A DNA stretch of 64,000 nucleotides from Flavitalea sp966112615 (GTDB lineage: Bacteria; Bacteroidota; Bacteroidia; Chitinophagales; Chitinophagaceae), in NCBI GenBank assembly GCA_966112615.1, contig CBHWDO010000003.1, forward strand, positions 62,001-126,000, read 5' to 3'. This document shows positions 45,861 to 55,247 of this stretch, one piece after another. The position numbers and the translations under genes were made by a program. Below the pieces are notes generated by a model. It worked only from the letters and a program-made list of their open reading frames with translations, was not told the origin of the DNA and did no database searches. Positions within the stretch are counted from its first letter, which is position 1. The number at the start of each line of letters is the position of its first letter.

Positions 45861-48041
45861 ATGCGTTTGCTTAATTCAATTGCCATTTTATCTGTGATGG
45901 TTTGTGCCACTGCTTCAAAAATGCATGCACAATCCAAAAACAATCAACATACAAGTGTTTCGCGATATGTTAATCCATTTGTTGGAACTACTCCTTTGAC
46001 CGATCCTAAGATCGTTGGTTTTACAGTTCCTAAAGGATGGAGGCCATGGTCAGGACTTACCTTCCCGGGAAGTTCAATGCCAAATGCCATGGTGCAGTTA
46101 AGTCCTATCACCGAGTATGGTTCAGGAGCAGGTTATGAATATGAAGACAGCACCATCATTGGTTTTGCGCATACCAACAAGGGGCATTGGAATCTGTGTA
46201 ATGTGCCGGTATTACCCATTGCGGAAACGAATTCGAATAAAAGCAGTTATGCTTCAAAGTATTCGCACGACAAAGAATCTGCTGCACCCGGTTATTACCA
46301 GGTTTACCTCCAGGATTATGGAATTGATGTACAACTGACTTCAACATTACGTTGTGGATTTCATGAGTACGATTTCAAGCAGAATAAAAATGCAGCGGTA
46401 CTCTTCGATCTTGCACGTGCTAACAACCGCGTGAAAATTTGGTCGATCTCACAGGCCGATGCAAACTCCGTTAAGGGTTTCCAGGATGTGGGTAATGATA
46501 AGATCTTCTTTTATGCAACATTCAACAGGCCAATTGATCAACTAGAAAAAAATGAAGAGAACAGTCCGAAAGGTAATGCCATTGTGCATTTGAAGTCTTC
46601 AGCCAATTCAAAGGTTGAGATGAAGATCGGTTTGTCGTTCGTTAGTTCGGAGAATGCAAAACAAAATCTGAACCAGGAGATCGGCAACAAGTCATTTGCC
46701 CAAATCAGAAAGCAGGCGGCAGCAACCTGGGAAGAATTGTTATCAAAGATCAAAGTTGATGGCGGAACTGAAAAGCAGAGAGGAATGTTCTATTCTTCAT
46801 TGTACAGGGCTTTCCTTTGGCCTGCTTTGCGTAGCGATGTGAATGGAGAATTTACTGATGCAAAAGATAAAGTGGTTAAGGCTTCTTTCAATTATTATAC
46901 TGTTCCATCACTTTGGGATGATTACCGGAACAAGCTTGTATTGTTAAGCATCATGTCGCCTAAAGTGACAGCGGATGTGATCAAATCATTGAAAGATATG
47001 GGTGATAAAACAGGCTTCATTCCTACATTTTTCCATGGGGATCATGCTGCATCATTTATTGCAGGTTCTTATAATCGTGGTATTGATGATTTTGATGTTG
47101 AAGCCACTTATAAATTATTGCTTCGCAATGCTTATGTGGAAGGAAGTAGTCGTCCGCATTTGAAAGAATACATTGAAAAAGGATATATTTCAACACCTCA
47201 TATTGAGAAACCACATGTTGAAACCAAAGCAAAAGCTGGTGTTGCAAAAACACTGGAGTATGCTTACGATGATTATTCATTGGCGCAGATGGCTAAGAAA
47301 CTGGGTGATACTGCACATTACCGCGACCTGATTAATCGGTCAAAGAATTATAAAAACGTCTTCGATACTTCAACCAGGTTCATGCGTGGAAAATTGGAGA
47401 ATGGTGAGTGGGTGAAGAATTTCAATCCGGAATATCCATACTATGAATACATGTATCGTGAAGCAAATGCATGGCAGGTATCCTTCTATACACCACACGA
47501 TATGAAGGGATTGATTGCATTGTATGGTGGTGCAAAACCTTTTGAAGCAAAGCTGGATTCTTTGTTTTCCTATCCATGGAACCCGGAATACATCGCGCGT
47601 AATGTGGAAACGATGGTAGGACAATACTGTCATGGTAACCAGCCGGATCATGAAGCGCCGTTTGCTTATCACTTTATTGGCAAACCGGAGAAATCTCAAA
47701 AAGTAATTGATTATATCCTCGATAGTTTATACGGAATGGGACCGCAGGGACTTGACCTTAGCGGAATGGATGATGCGGGTGAAATGTCGTCCTGGTATGT
47801 GTTTGGTGCATTGGGCCTATATCCTTACGCTGCAGTGGACAGTGAATACCTGGTTACTGTTCCAATCTTCAACAGTATTCAGTGGAAGCAACCGAACGGA
47901 AAAACACTGGTTATTAAAAGAACCGGTAAGACAAGGGATCTTCAAAATATCAAAGTCAATAATAAGTCTTCCAATGGCTATTTCATTTCTCATGATCTAT
48001 TTAGAAACGGAGGTGTGATAGAGGTACAAACCAGGAAATAA
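45861..48041 (+). CDS. GH92 exo-alpha-mannosidase
   Basis: 726 residues from the ATG at 45861; a GTG at 45855 would add two residues. The signal peptide (MRLLNSIAILSVMVCATASK) is followed by an N-terminal beta-sandwich with VNPFVGT and a C-terminal (alpha/alpha)6 barrel. GNQPDHEAPFAYHF and GMDDAGEMSSWYVFGALGLYP carry the metal- and base-type Asp residues (D637, D638). GH92 enzymes are Ca2+-dependent and remove alpha-1,2/1,3/1,4/1,6 mannose. It would remove side chains of mannan. Confidence 0.93.
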   Translation: MRLLNSIAILSVMVCATASKMHAQSKNNQHTSVSRYVNPFVGTTPLTDPKIVGFTVPKGWRPWSGLTFPGSSMPNAMVQLSPITEYGSGAGYEYEDSTIIGFAHTNKGHWNLCNVPVLPIAETNSNKSSYASKYSHDKESAAPGYYQVYLQDYGIDVQLTSTLRCGFHEYDFKQNKNAAVLFDLARANNRVKIWSISQADANSVKGFQDVGNDKIFFYATFNRPIDQLEKNEENSPKGNAIVHLKSSANSKVEMKIGLSFVSSENAKQNLNQEIGNKSFAQIRKQAAATWEELLSKIKVDGGTEKQRGMFYSSLYRAFLWPALRSDVNGEFTDAKDKVVKASFNYYTVPSLWDDYRNKLVLLSIMSPKVTADVIKSLKDMGDKTGFIPTFFHGDHAASFIAGSYNRGIDDFDVEATYKLLLRNAYVEGSSRPHLKEYIEKGYISTPHIEKPHVETKAKAGVAKTLEYAYDDYSLAQMAKKLGDTAHYRDLINRSKNYKNVFDTSTRFMRGKLENGEWVKNFNPEYPYYEYMYREANAWQVSFYTPHDMKGLIALYGGAKPFEAKLDSLFSYPWNPEYIARNVETMVGQYCHGNQPDHEAPFAYHFIGKPEKSQKVIDYILDSLYGMGPQGLDLSGMDDAGEMSSWYVFGALGLYPYAAVDSEYLVTVPIFNSIQWKQPNGKTLVIKRTGKTRDLQNIKVNNKSSNGYFISHDLFRNGGVIEVQTRK

Positions 48042-48057
48042 AATTTGTTTTAGTAGC

Positions 48058-48076
48058 GGTATGAATTCAATACCGT
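48058..48076. promoter_or_regulatory. 19-bp inverted repeat upstream of susC
   Basis: CGGTAT (48058-48063) and ATACCG (48071-48076) flank GAATTCA, so the whole is almost a perfect palindrome. It lies 65 bases before the SusC start and 17 bases after the GH92 stop. It could be an operator or an mRNA hairpin that separates enzyme and transporter expression. Confidence 0.4.
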
Positions 48077-48140
48077 GACATATATCGGTTAATTAAGCTT
48101 AGTTATTATCAAAATTTCTGCACAATTAAATTGCTTGTAC

Positions 48141-51100
48141 ATGATTCTTCCAAACAATCGGGAGGGCTTGCGATCCAATGCAGGTCAACTTGTTAAGAGC
48201 TGGCGTTTTGCACTTCTTGCATTACTGCTTCAGCTGCTGATTTCCCCTAATACCTTTGCCCAGTCACGTGTTGTGAATGGTAAAGTTGTCAATGAAAGTA
48301 ATATTCCTATTGAAGGTGTAACGGTTCAGTTGAAGAACACTTCAACTGCAACAACAACCAACGACGAGGGATCTTTTTCCATCACTGTTCCATCGGGTAA
48401 TAGTGTGCTTGTTATTTCTTATGTAGGTTATGCTTCTAAGGAAGTTTCTGCAGGAACTGGCAACCTTAATATCCAGTTAGAGCCTGTGAACAACAGCCTC
48501 AATGAGGTAGTTGTTGTTGGTTATGGAACTCAGAAAAGGTTATCGGTTGCGGGTGCAGTTGATAAGATCACTGCTGCTGCCATCGAAGGAAAACCTGCTG
48601 CAAACCTGAGCCAGGCTTTGCAGGGGGTATCTCCCAACCTGATCATCCAGCAAAGGAATTTCGAGCCCGGACAAGGCCTGAACATCAACATCCGTGGACT
48701 TGGAACATTGGGTAACAATGATCCGCTGGTAGTGATCGATGGTATTGTTGGTGGCGATATCAATTTGCTTAATCCTAATGATGTTGAAAATATTTCAGTG
48801 TTAAAGGATGCAGGTACTGCAGCGATCTATGGATCACGCGCTGCGAATGGGGTATTACTTATTACCACTAAAAAAGGTCGTAAGAATGAGAAGGCAACAC
48901 TGACCTATGATGGAATGTATGGTATCACCAGTCCAAAGATCATGGCGCAACCTGTTCATGGCTGGGAGAATGCTTACTATAAAAATGAATCACTGGTTAA
49001 TTCAGGAAGACAGCCGGTGTATTCTCCTTCTGATATCCAGCGTTTCGCTGAGCAGGGAGATGGTACCTGGAGACTTTCAAACATCCTAAAAAATGCATCA
49101 CAGCAATCTCATAATATCAGTATCAAAGGCGGTGGTGATAATAATGCTTATATGCTTTCCTTCGGATACCTGGATCAGCAGAATAATTTCATCGGACCTG
49201 GCTATGGCTGGAAACGATATAATATTCGTTTAAACCAAAGTACTGAAGTGGGCAAATTCAAACTGACCACTGTATTGAGTTATGTAAAATCAGACGGAAA
49301 GGATCATTCCACCAGTGCAGGAACCCTGATCGTGGATGCATCGCGCGTTCCATTGATCTATGACTTCCAGGATTCATTGGGAAGATATCTTACCAATGCA
49401 GTTTCTGCAGAATTCAATCCTAAAGCAGTGTTGGAAAACGGTGGATATCGCAAGTATAATAATGATGAAGTCTTCGGAAGTTTTACCGGGGAATTTTCAG
49501 TAAACCGTTACCTCAAAGTAAGAGGTGTATTCGGTGGTACAGTAAGAAGCAATCAGAGCTTTGCACGCAGGATCGAGTTGTCATTCTTCCCTGGTGGACG
49601 TTATGGTGCTGATCGCGAAGTTCGTGATGATAACTATAAATCTTTGCTCACCAATACGCAATTGCTTGTTGAATACAAACGCAAGTTTGGTGATCATGAT
49701 CTGTCATTACTTGCAGGTGGATCAAATGAATCATTCAAAGGTCAGAGCAATTACATCCGTAAAACACTTACTGATGACCTGTTTGGTATTCCTACAACCG
49801 GTACTGTGGTTGATCCTGCATCAGGAAACTCAAACCAGGGTACCAGCGAAAGCAGCCTGAATTCATTATTTGGTAGAGCGAATTATACTTTCAATGATAA
49901 GTATACTGCTGAATTTTCCTTCAGGTATGATGGTTCCTCCAACTTCCCTAAACCAGGTCGCTGGGGCTTCTTCCCATCAGTGAGTGCCGCTTGGCGTTTG
50001 ACTGAAGAAGATTTCATGGAGAAGTTCAGATCTAATGTTGGAGATCTTAAGATCAGGGCTTCTTATGGTTTGTTGGGAAATCAGAACGTGAACCCTTATC
50101 AATACCAGACCACCTACTTCAACTATGTGAATGCATATGGCTTCAACAATGAAATTGTTGGTGGTGCAGGCTTTACGTTAGGTAACCCGCAGATCACCTG
50201 GGAGAAAGCTTCAACCTTGAACATCGGTGTGGATGCTGAATTGCTCAACAGGAGACTTACCGTATCATTTGATGTGTTTGATAAAACAACCCGCGATATT
50301 CTTGTTCGAAGGGATGATGTGCCTGCGTTATTTGGAGCAGGTTTCGCTGACTACAATGCTGCAGAAGTACGTAACCGCGGATGGGAAGCGAATGTTAGCT
50401 ACCGTTTGCCGGGCAAAGCGTTCAAACATACTTTCAGCTTCAACATCGCTGATAACCGTAATGAACTGCTTAATTATACTTATGGTGCAAAAGAGCAGGT
50501 GCTGCGTAAAGAAGAATTTGAATTTGTTCGTCGTGTAGGTTTACCAATCACTGTTTACCAGGGGTATCGTCGTGATGGATATTTCCAGACATTGGATGAT
50601 ATTGCAAAAGGAGCGAAGCCTGCTAACGTAAGCGTAGTACCTGGAGATATTCGTTTCAAGGATAAAAATGGTGATGGTATCATCGACGACCAGGATAAAT
50701 ACATCCTCGGAAATCCTTTCCCACGCTACACTTTCGGCTTTACCTATAATGTAACATTCAAAGGATTTGATGCACAGGTATTTATCCAGGGTGTTGGTCG
50801 CAGGGAACTAATGATCCGCGGTGAACTGGTGGAACCTTTCCACGTTGGATATTCAGGAACTTTGTATCGTCACCAGACCGATTACTGGACTCCAACCAAT
50901 CCCAATGCGAAATGGCCACGTCTTGCTGAAGCGGGTAGTCCATCGGTGCAAAACAACTACCGCATTGGATCTGATATCTACCTGTTTGATGCAGCATATG
51001 CACGTCTGAAGAATTTGCAGATCGGGTATACTTTGCCAATGTCTGTTGCACAAAAAGCACGTTTCAAATCTGCCCGTATTTATGTGACCGGTCAGAACCT

Positions 51101-51242
51101 GTTCACTTTAACCAAACTGGATTTCATCGATCCTGAAAATACAGAGTTTGATAACCGCGCTTCTATGGGTTCTAATGCCAATAGTGGTCGTGCTTATCCG
51201 CTTCCTGTATTTTATGGTGCAGGTCTGAATGTTACTTTCTAA
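48141..51242 (+). CDS. SusC/RagA-family TonB-linked outer-membrane transporter
   Basis: 1033 residues from the ATG at 48141 (a TTG at 48135 is also in frame). After a signal peptide with LLALLLQLLISPNTFAQ comes a CarboxypepD_reg-like domain (SRVVNGKVVNESNIPIEGV), the TonB-box-like EVVVVGYGTQKR, the plug (VSPNLIIQQRN, INIRGLGTLGNNDPLVVIDG) and the SusC barrel. There is no STN (secretin-like) domain at the N-terminus. It imports mannan oligosaccharides with the SusD protein encoded 18 bases downstream. Confidence 0.95.
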   Translation: MILPNNREGLRSNAGQLVKSWRFALLALLLQLLISPNTFAQSRVVNGKVVNESNIPIEGVTVQLKNTSTATTTNDEGSFSITVPSGNSVLVISYVGYASKEVSAGTGNLNIQLEPVNNSLNEVVVVGYGTQKRLSVAGAVDKITAAAIEGKPAANLSQALQGVSPNLIIQQRNFEPGQGLNINIRGLGTLGNNDPLVVIDGIVGGDINLLNPNDVENISVLKDAGTAAIYGSRAANGVLLITTKKGRKNEKATLTYDGMYGITSPKIMAQPVHGWENAYYKNESLVNSGRQPVYSPSDIQRFAEQGDGTWRLSNILKNASQQSHNISIKGGGDNNAYMLSFGYLDQQNNFIGPGYGWKRYNIRLNQSTEVGKFKLTTVLSYVKSDGKDHSTSAGTLIVDASRVPLIYDFQDSLGRYLTNAVSAEFNPKAVLENGGYRKYNNDEVFGSFTGEFSVNRYLKVRGVFGGTVRSNQSFARRIELSFFPGGRYGADREVRDDNYKSLLTNTQLLVEYKRKFGDHDLSLLAGGSNESFKGQSNYIRKTLTDDLFGIPTTGTVVDPASGNSNQGTSESSLNSLFGRANYTFNDKYTAEFSFRYDGSSNFPKPGRWGFFPSVSAAWRLTEEDFMEKFRSNVGDLKIRASYGLLGNQNVNPYQYQTTYFNYVNAYGFNNEIVGGAGFTLGNPQITWEKASTLNIGVDAELLNRRLTVSFDVFDKTTRDILVRRDDVPALFGAGFADYNAAEVRNRGWEANVSYRLPGKAFKHTFSFNIADNRNELLNYTYGAKEQVLRKEEFEFVRRVGLPITVYQGYRRDGYFQTLDDIAKGAKPANVSVVPGDIRFKDKNGDGIIDDQDKYILGNPFPRYTFGFTYNVTFKGFDAQVFIQGVGRRELMIRGELVEPFHVGYSGTLYRHQTDYWTPTNPNAKWPRLAEAGSPSVQNNYRIGSDIYLFDAAYARLKNLQIGYTLPMSVAQKARFKSARIYVTGQNLFTLTKLDFIDPENTEFDNRASMGSNANSGRAYPLPVFYGAGLNVTF

Positions 51243-51260
51243 CTAATAAATGTTTATTCG

Positions 51261-52880
51261 ATGTCATTAAAAAATATAAAAAAGCTGCAGTTCCTTTTGT
51301 TACTCCTCGCTGTAATGGCAGGTTGTAAGAAAATGGATCTTGCGCCAACCGACAGGTTTACAGAATTGAATTTCTGGCAATCCAGTGCGAATGTGAGCAA
51401 TGCACTGAACAATGTATACAACCGCATGTACAACAGCTCAATGTTCTTTTATAATGAAGCATTGTCGGATAATGCTGTAACCCGCGCCGGTGTTGGTTCT
51501 GGTGCCATTGCAAGCGGTAACTTTACGCCAACGCTTCAAAGCTTTTTGGATGACTGGGGCTATTTCTATACCGGCATCAAAGCTGCTAATATTTTCCTGG
51601 ATAATGTTGATAAGAACACTACTCTGGAGCCTGCAGTTAAGGAGCGAATGAAAGCAGAAGTGAGATTCATCCGTGCATTTCATTATTCAAGATTGATGAA
51701 CTGGTGGGGTGATGTTCCTTTGATCAAAACAGACCTCACACCGGATGAAGCAAAGACGATCGGTCGTTCTCCGCGTGCTGAAGTGCTTGAATTTATTTTG
51801 GAAGAACTGGATGCTGCCGCAGCAATACTTCCTTCAAAAGCACAATATGCCAATTCAGACCGTGGCCGCATTACCAAAGCTGCTGCGAAAGCATTGAAGG
51901 CAAGAGTGCTGTTGTATGAAGGAAACCGGATGTCGGATGTTGCCGCAATTTGTGAAGACCTGATGAATAACACTGGTGAAAATGGTTCATATGGATTAGT
52001 GTCTAATTATTCAGACATTTTCACTGTAGCCAATGAGTACAATAATGAAGTGATCCTTGATCTTCAATATGTACCTAATTTAAAAACATGGGGTGAGTAT
52101 ATTGATTTTGCACCAATCTCTGCCGGAGCACGTGGTACAGCAATGGCGCCTACACAGGAGCTGGTGAACAGCTATCGTATGCTGAATGGTAAGAAGATCG
52201 ATGAAGCTGGTTCCGGCTTTGATCCTAATAATCCATATGCCAACCGTGATCCACGTTTGAAAGCAACTGTGGTATACAATGGTGCTACCTGGAAAAATGC
52301 AAACGGTTCTACCCAAATGATCTATATCAAACCAAAATCAGATCCTGATCCTGCTGCAAAAAATGAATACAAACCTTCAGGACAGGGTACTCCAACAGGA
52401 TACTACTGGGTGAAGTATTATGATCCAACTGCAGTTGCAGGTTTCAACTCCGGTCTTAACCTGATCCTGATCCGTTATGCAGATGTACTGCTGATGTATG
52501 CAGAAGCAAAGAATGCACTCGGACAAATGAATGAAGAGGTTTGGAACAAAACCATCAGGGCTTTGAGGGTTCGTGCTGGTTTTACAGATCCTGCAGCATT
52601 GTCATTCCCTTCAACTGATCTTACAGAGATCATTCGTAATGAAAGAAGAAGTGAATTTGCGATGGAAGGTTTGCGTATAGATGATATTCGTCGCTGGAAG
52701 ATCGCAGAGGATGTATTGGATGGTTGGGCACATGGTGCACAATATGAAGATCCATCAATCGATAATGGTTTCATCAGGGCCCAGCTAAGAGCATTCAATC
52801 CTGAAAGACATTACCTGTGGCCGATTCCGGCAGCCGAAATTGGTAAGAATTCAAACCTTACACAAAACCCCAATTATTAA
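51261..52880 (+). CDS. SusD/RagB-family glycan-binding lipoprotein
   Basis: 539 residues; lipobox AVMAGC (Cys22) followed by KKMD. Four TPR-like helical pairs fold the core; FTELNFWQSSANVSNALNNVY and the C-terminal RYLWPIPAAEIGKNSNLTQNPNY-like end (seen as HYLWPIPAAEIGKNSN) are typical. It binds mannan fragments at the cell surface as the lid of the SusC channel. Complete. Confidence 0.94.
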   Translation: MSLKNIKKLQFLLLLLAVMAGCKKMDLAPTDRFTELNFWQSSANVSNALNNVYNRMYNSSMFFYNEALSDNAVTRAGVGSGAIASGNFTPTLQSFLDDWGYFYTGIKAANIFLDNVDKNTTLEPAVKERMKAEVRFIRAFHYSRLMNWWGDVPLIKTDLTPDEAKTIGRSPRAEVLEFILEELDAAAAILPSKAQYANSDRGRITKAAAKALKARVLLYEGNRMSDVAAICEDLMNNTGENGSYGLVSNYSDIFTVANEYNNEVILDLQYVPNLKTWGEYIDFAPISAGARGTAMAPTQELVNSYRMLNGKKIDEAGSGFDPNNPYANRDPRLKATVVYNGATWKNANGSTQMIYIKPKSDPDPAAKNEYKPSGQGTPTGYYWVKYYDPTAVAGFNSGLNLILIRYADVLLMYAEAKNALGQMNEEVWNKTIRALRVRAGFTDPAALSFPSTDLTEIIRNERRSEFAMEGLRIDDIRRWKIAEDVLDGWAHGAQYEDPSIDNGFIRAQLRAFNPERHYLWPIPAAEIGKNSNLTQNPNY

Positions 52881-52910
52881 TTCCAACACTAACAGTAAAA
52901 AATTCTTGAC

Positions 52911-54056
52911 ATGAAAAAGTTAATCATAAATTTTTCACTCCTTATTGCCTTTGCATTTTTGGTGACACTCATTGGGTGTAAAAAAGATGACAGGGATATC
53001 AACATGAATATCACTGAAGTGACTACATTCTATGCACCAAACGATAATCTGCATGTAAAACTTGAACCTGCAACTTCTGCTTCTGTAACTTTTGAATGGG
53101 AGCAGGCCAAAGCAGAAGACGGATCACTGGTGATGTATGAAGTTGCTTTCGATAAGGAAGAAGGTGATTTCACAACACCTGTATATAAAATGAGTTCTGA
53201 TGGTAATGGTGTTCAAAACAGGCTTACCCTTAGCCATAAGGATCTAAACCGTATTGCAAATATGGCGGGTATCCAGTCGCTGGCAACAGGTAAACTGAAG
53301 TGGACTGTACTGGCTTCAAAAGGTACTAATGTGAAGAAGTCAGCATCCAGCAGGCTTATTGAAGTAGAGAGACCTGCAGGTTTTGCCGAGATCCCTACTG
53401 AAGTATTCCTTACAGGTGATGCAACAGAAGCAGGTGCTACTCTTGCAAACGCGATAAAATTGAAGTCAACTTCTCCTGGTGTTTTCGAGATCTATACCCA
53501 GCTTAAGCCAGGTACTTATCATTTTGTAAACCGCACAACAGGGACACCAACCTCTTATGTTGTACAGGGAACATTCCTGAAAGAAGGAACAGGTGTTGAA
53601 AGCCCGGCAGCTACTCCAAAAGTATATCGCATGGTGCTTGATTTCAACAATGCTGCAGTAAGCATTTATGAAGTAGTTAAGCTTGGTTACTGGTTTGCTC
53701 CACGCAATGCTATAGAAGCTGAATTGCCTTATGTTGGTAATGGTACTTTCAAGGCAGAAAATGTGAATGTAGAATTCAAGCAGGAAGGATGGGGACGTGA
53801 TGAGCGTTACAAATTCCGTATGACACTGAAAGATATGGATGGTAATGAGATCGTTGAAGACTGGGCAAGTGTAAACCGTGATAACAGTCGCGCAACCGCT
53901 ACCACTCCTGCAGCCTGGTACAACCTCTTCAAGCAGAATGTTAACCAGTGGGATTATACATTCAAATTCCCAACAGAAGCGGATATGAAGAAAGTTGACC
54001 TGATCGTAAGTTTCAAGCCTGATGGAGCATATACTCACCAGGTTGTAATCAAATAA
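52911..54056 (+). CDS. SusE-like surface glycan-binding lipoprotein
   Basis: 381 residues; lipobox VTLIGC (Cys23) with KKDDRD after it, a probable surface-export signal. N-terminal FN3/Ig-like domain of the SusE type (about 30-150), then two carbohydrate-binding-like beta-sandwiches (EVFLTGDATEAGATL, KLGYWFAPRNAIEAELPYVG). It sits directly after SusD in the usual SusE/F position. Mannan binding is assumed from the locus. Confidence 0.84.
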   Translation: MKKLIINFSLLIAFAFLVTLIGCKKDDRDINMNITEVTTFYAPNDNLHVKLEPATSASVTFEWEQAKAEDGSLVMYEVAFDKEEGDFTTPVYKMSSDGNGVQNRLTLSHKDLNRIANMAGIQSLATGKLKWTVLASKGTNVKKSASSRLIEVERPAGFAEIPTEVFLTGDATEAGATLANAIKLKSTSPGVFEIYTQLKPGTYHFVNRTTGTPTSYVVQGTFLKEGTGVESPAATPKVYRMVLDFNNAAVSIYEVVKLGYWFAPRNAIEAELPYVGNGTFKAENVNVEFKQEGWGRDERYKFRMTLKDMDGNEIVEDWASVNRDNSRATATTPAAWYNLFKQNVNQWDYTFKFPTEADMKKVDLIVSFKPDGAYTHQVVIK

Positions 54057-54067
54057 TACTGTAAGCA

Positions 54068-55237
54068 ATGCAATTTCAAAAAAGTTATATTTTATCAGCA
54101 GTTCTTTTAGCGATGGTGTTTATCACCAGTTGTAAAAAAGATTATGATGATGGCAACACAGGTCCGGGTACTAACCCGGGCCGTGCTGTCATAGATTGGG
54201 ACAAAGCAGCAGACAGCAGCACCAATGCTTTGGTAACAAAGTTCTGGAACCCATCGGGCAACTATTTCAATGAAAAGAATACAAATACAAATTTTCATTA
54301 CTGGCCACAGGCTCATGCCCTTGATGTATTGGTGGATGCATATCTGAGAACCAATAAGAGCGAGGAGTACAAAGCTTATATGGACAAATGGTTCACAGGC
54401 GTAAAGCAAAAGAATGGCAATACATTCATCAATGAATTTTATGATGATATGGAATGGAATGCCCTTGCTATGTTGCGTGCATTTGAAGCAACCGGTGATA
54501 CTAAATACAAGGATGCTGTTGATGCAGTATGGACTGATATCAAAGGAGGATGGAATACCACCATGGGTGGCGGTATAGCATGGCGTAAAGCAATGCCTTA
54601 CTATAAGAATACTCCAGCCAATGCGCCTGCAGCCATTCTTGCAGCAAGACTGTATAAAAAGTTTGGTAGCGCTGATGATCTTGCCTGGTCAAAAAAAATC
54701 TATACCTGGCTAAAAGATAGTTTATATAATAAGAATACAGGCTGGGTATACGATGGTATCAACAGTGATAATGATGGTAAGAGAAATACAACCTGGAAAT
54801 TCACGTATAACCAGGGAACATTTATCGGTGCTGCAACAGAATTGTTCACCATTACCAATGATAATGGTTACCTGACTGATGCAGTGCAGGCTGCGAATTA
54901 TACTTTGTCTGACAACACACTGACCAATTTCACTGATAACCTGCTTCGCGATGAAGGAGGTGGAGATGGAGGATTGTTCAAAGGTGTGTTTGTAAGGTAT
55001 TTCACACAACTGATCTTAACACCGGGAATGCTTCGTTCAGACCAGGTTAGATATGCAAATTTCATCAAGACCAATGCACAAATGTTGTGGAATATTGGAA
55101 CTGACAAGAACTTGTTGTTGTTTGGGAATTATTGGAAAACACCTCCGGGACAAAGCACTGACTTAACTTCACAGTTGAGTGGGGCGATGTTAATGGAGGC
55201 TGCAGTTGTACTGAAGAATAATAATTTACTTCAATAG
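54068..55237 (+). CDS. GH76 endo-alpha-1,6-mannanase lipoprotein
   Basis: 389 residues; lipobox FITSC (Cys22) with KKDYDD, suggesting surface exposure. GH76 (alpha/alpha)6 barrel with the catalytic pair D126-D127 in NEFYDDMEWNALA, preceded by NFHYWPQAHALDVL. The family cuts the alpha-1,6-mannan backbone inside. It would produce the oligosaccharides imported by SusC/SusD and finished by GH92 and GH125. Gap to SusE is eleven bases. Confidence 0.93.
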   Translation: MQFQKSYILSAVLLAMVFITSCKKDYDDGNTGPGTNPGRAVIDWDKAADSSTNALVTKFWNPSGNYFNEKNTNTNFHYWPQAHALDVLVDAYLRTNKSEEYKAYMDKWFTGVKQKNGNTFINEFYDDMEWNALAMLRAFEATGDTKYKDAVDAVWTDIKGGWNTTMGGGIAWRKAMPYYKNTPANAPAAILAARLYKKFGSADDLAWSKKIYTWLKDSLYNKNTGWVYDGINSDNDGKRNTTWKFTYNQGTFIGAATELFTITNDNGYLTDAVQAANYTLSDNTLTNFTDNLLRDEGGGDGGLFKGVFVRYFTQLILTPGMLRSDQVRYANFIKTNAQMLWNIGTDKNLLLFGNYWKTPPGQSTDLTSQLSGAMLMEAAVVLKNNNLLQ

Positions 55238-55247
55238 ATTCTTAATT

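Noticed and set aside
53466..54068. 200-residue minus-strand frame opposite the SusE-like gene
   Set aside because: No family resemblance, Cys/Ile-rich composition of an antisense frame, and the plus-strand protein is clearly real.
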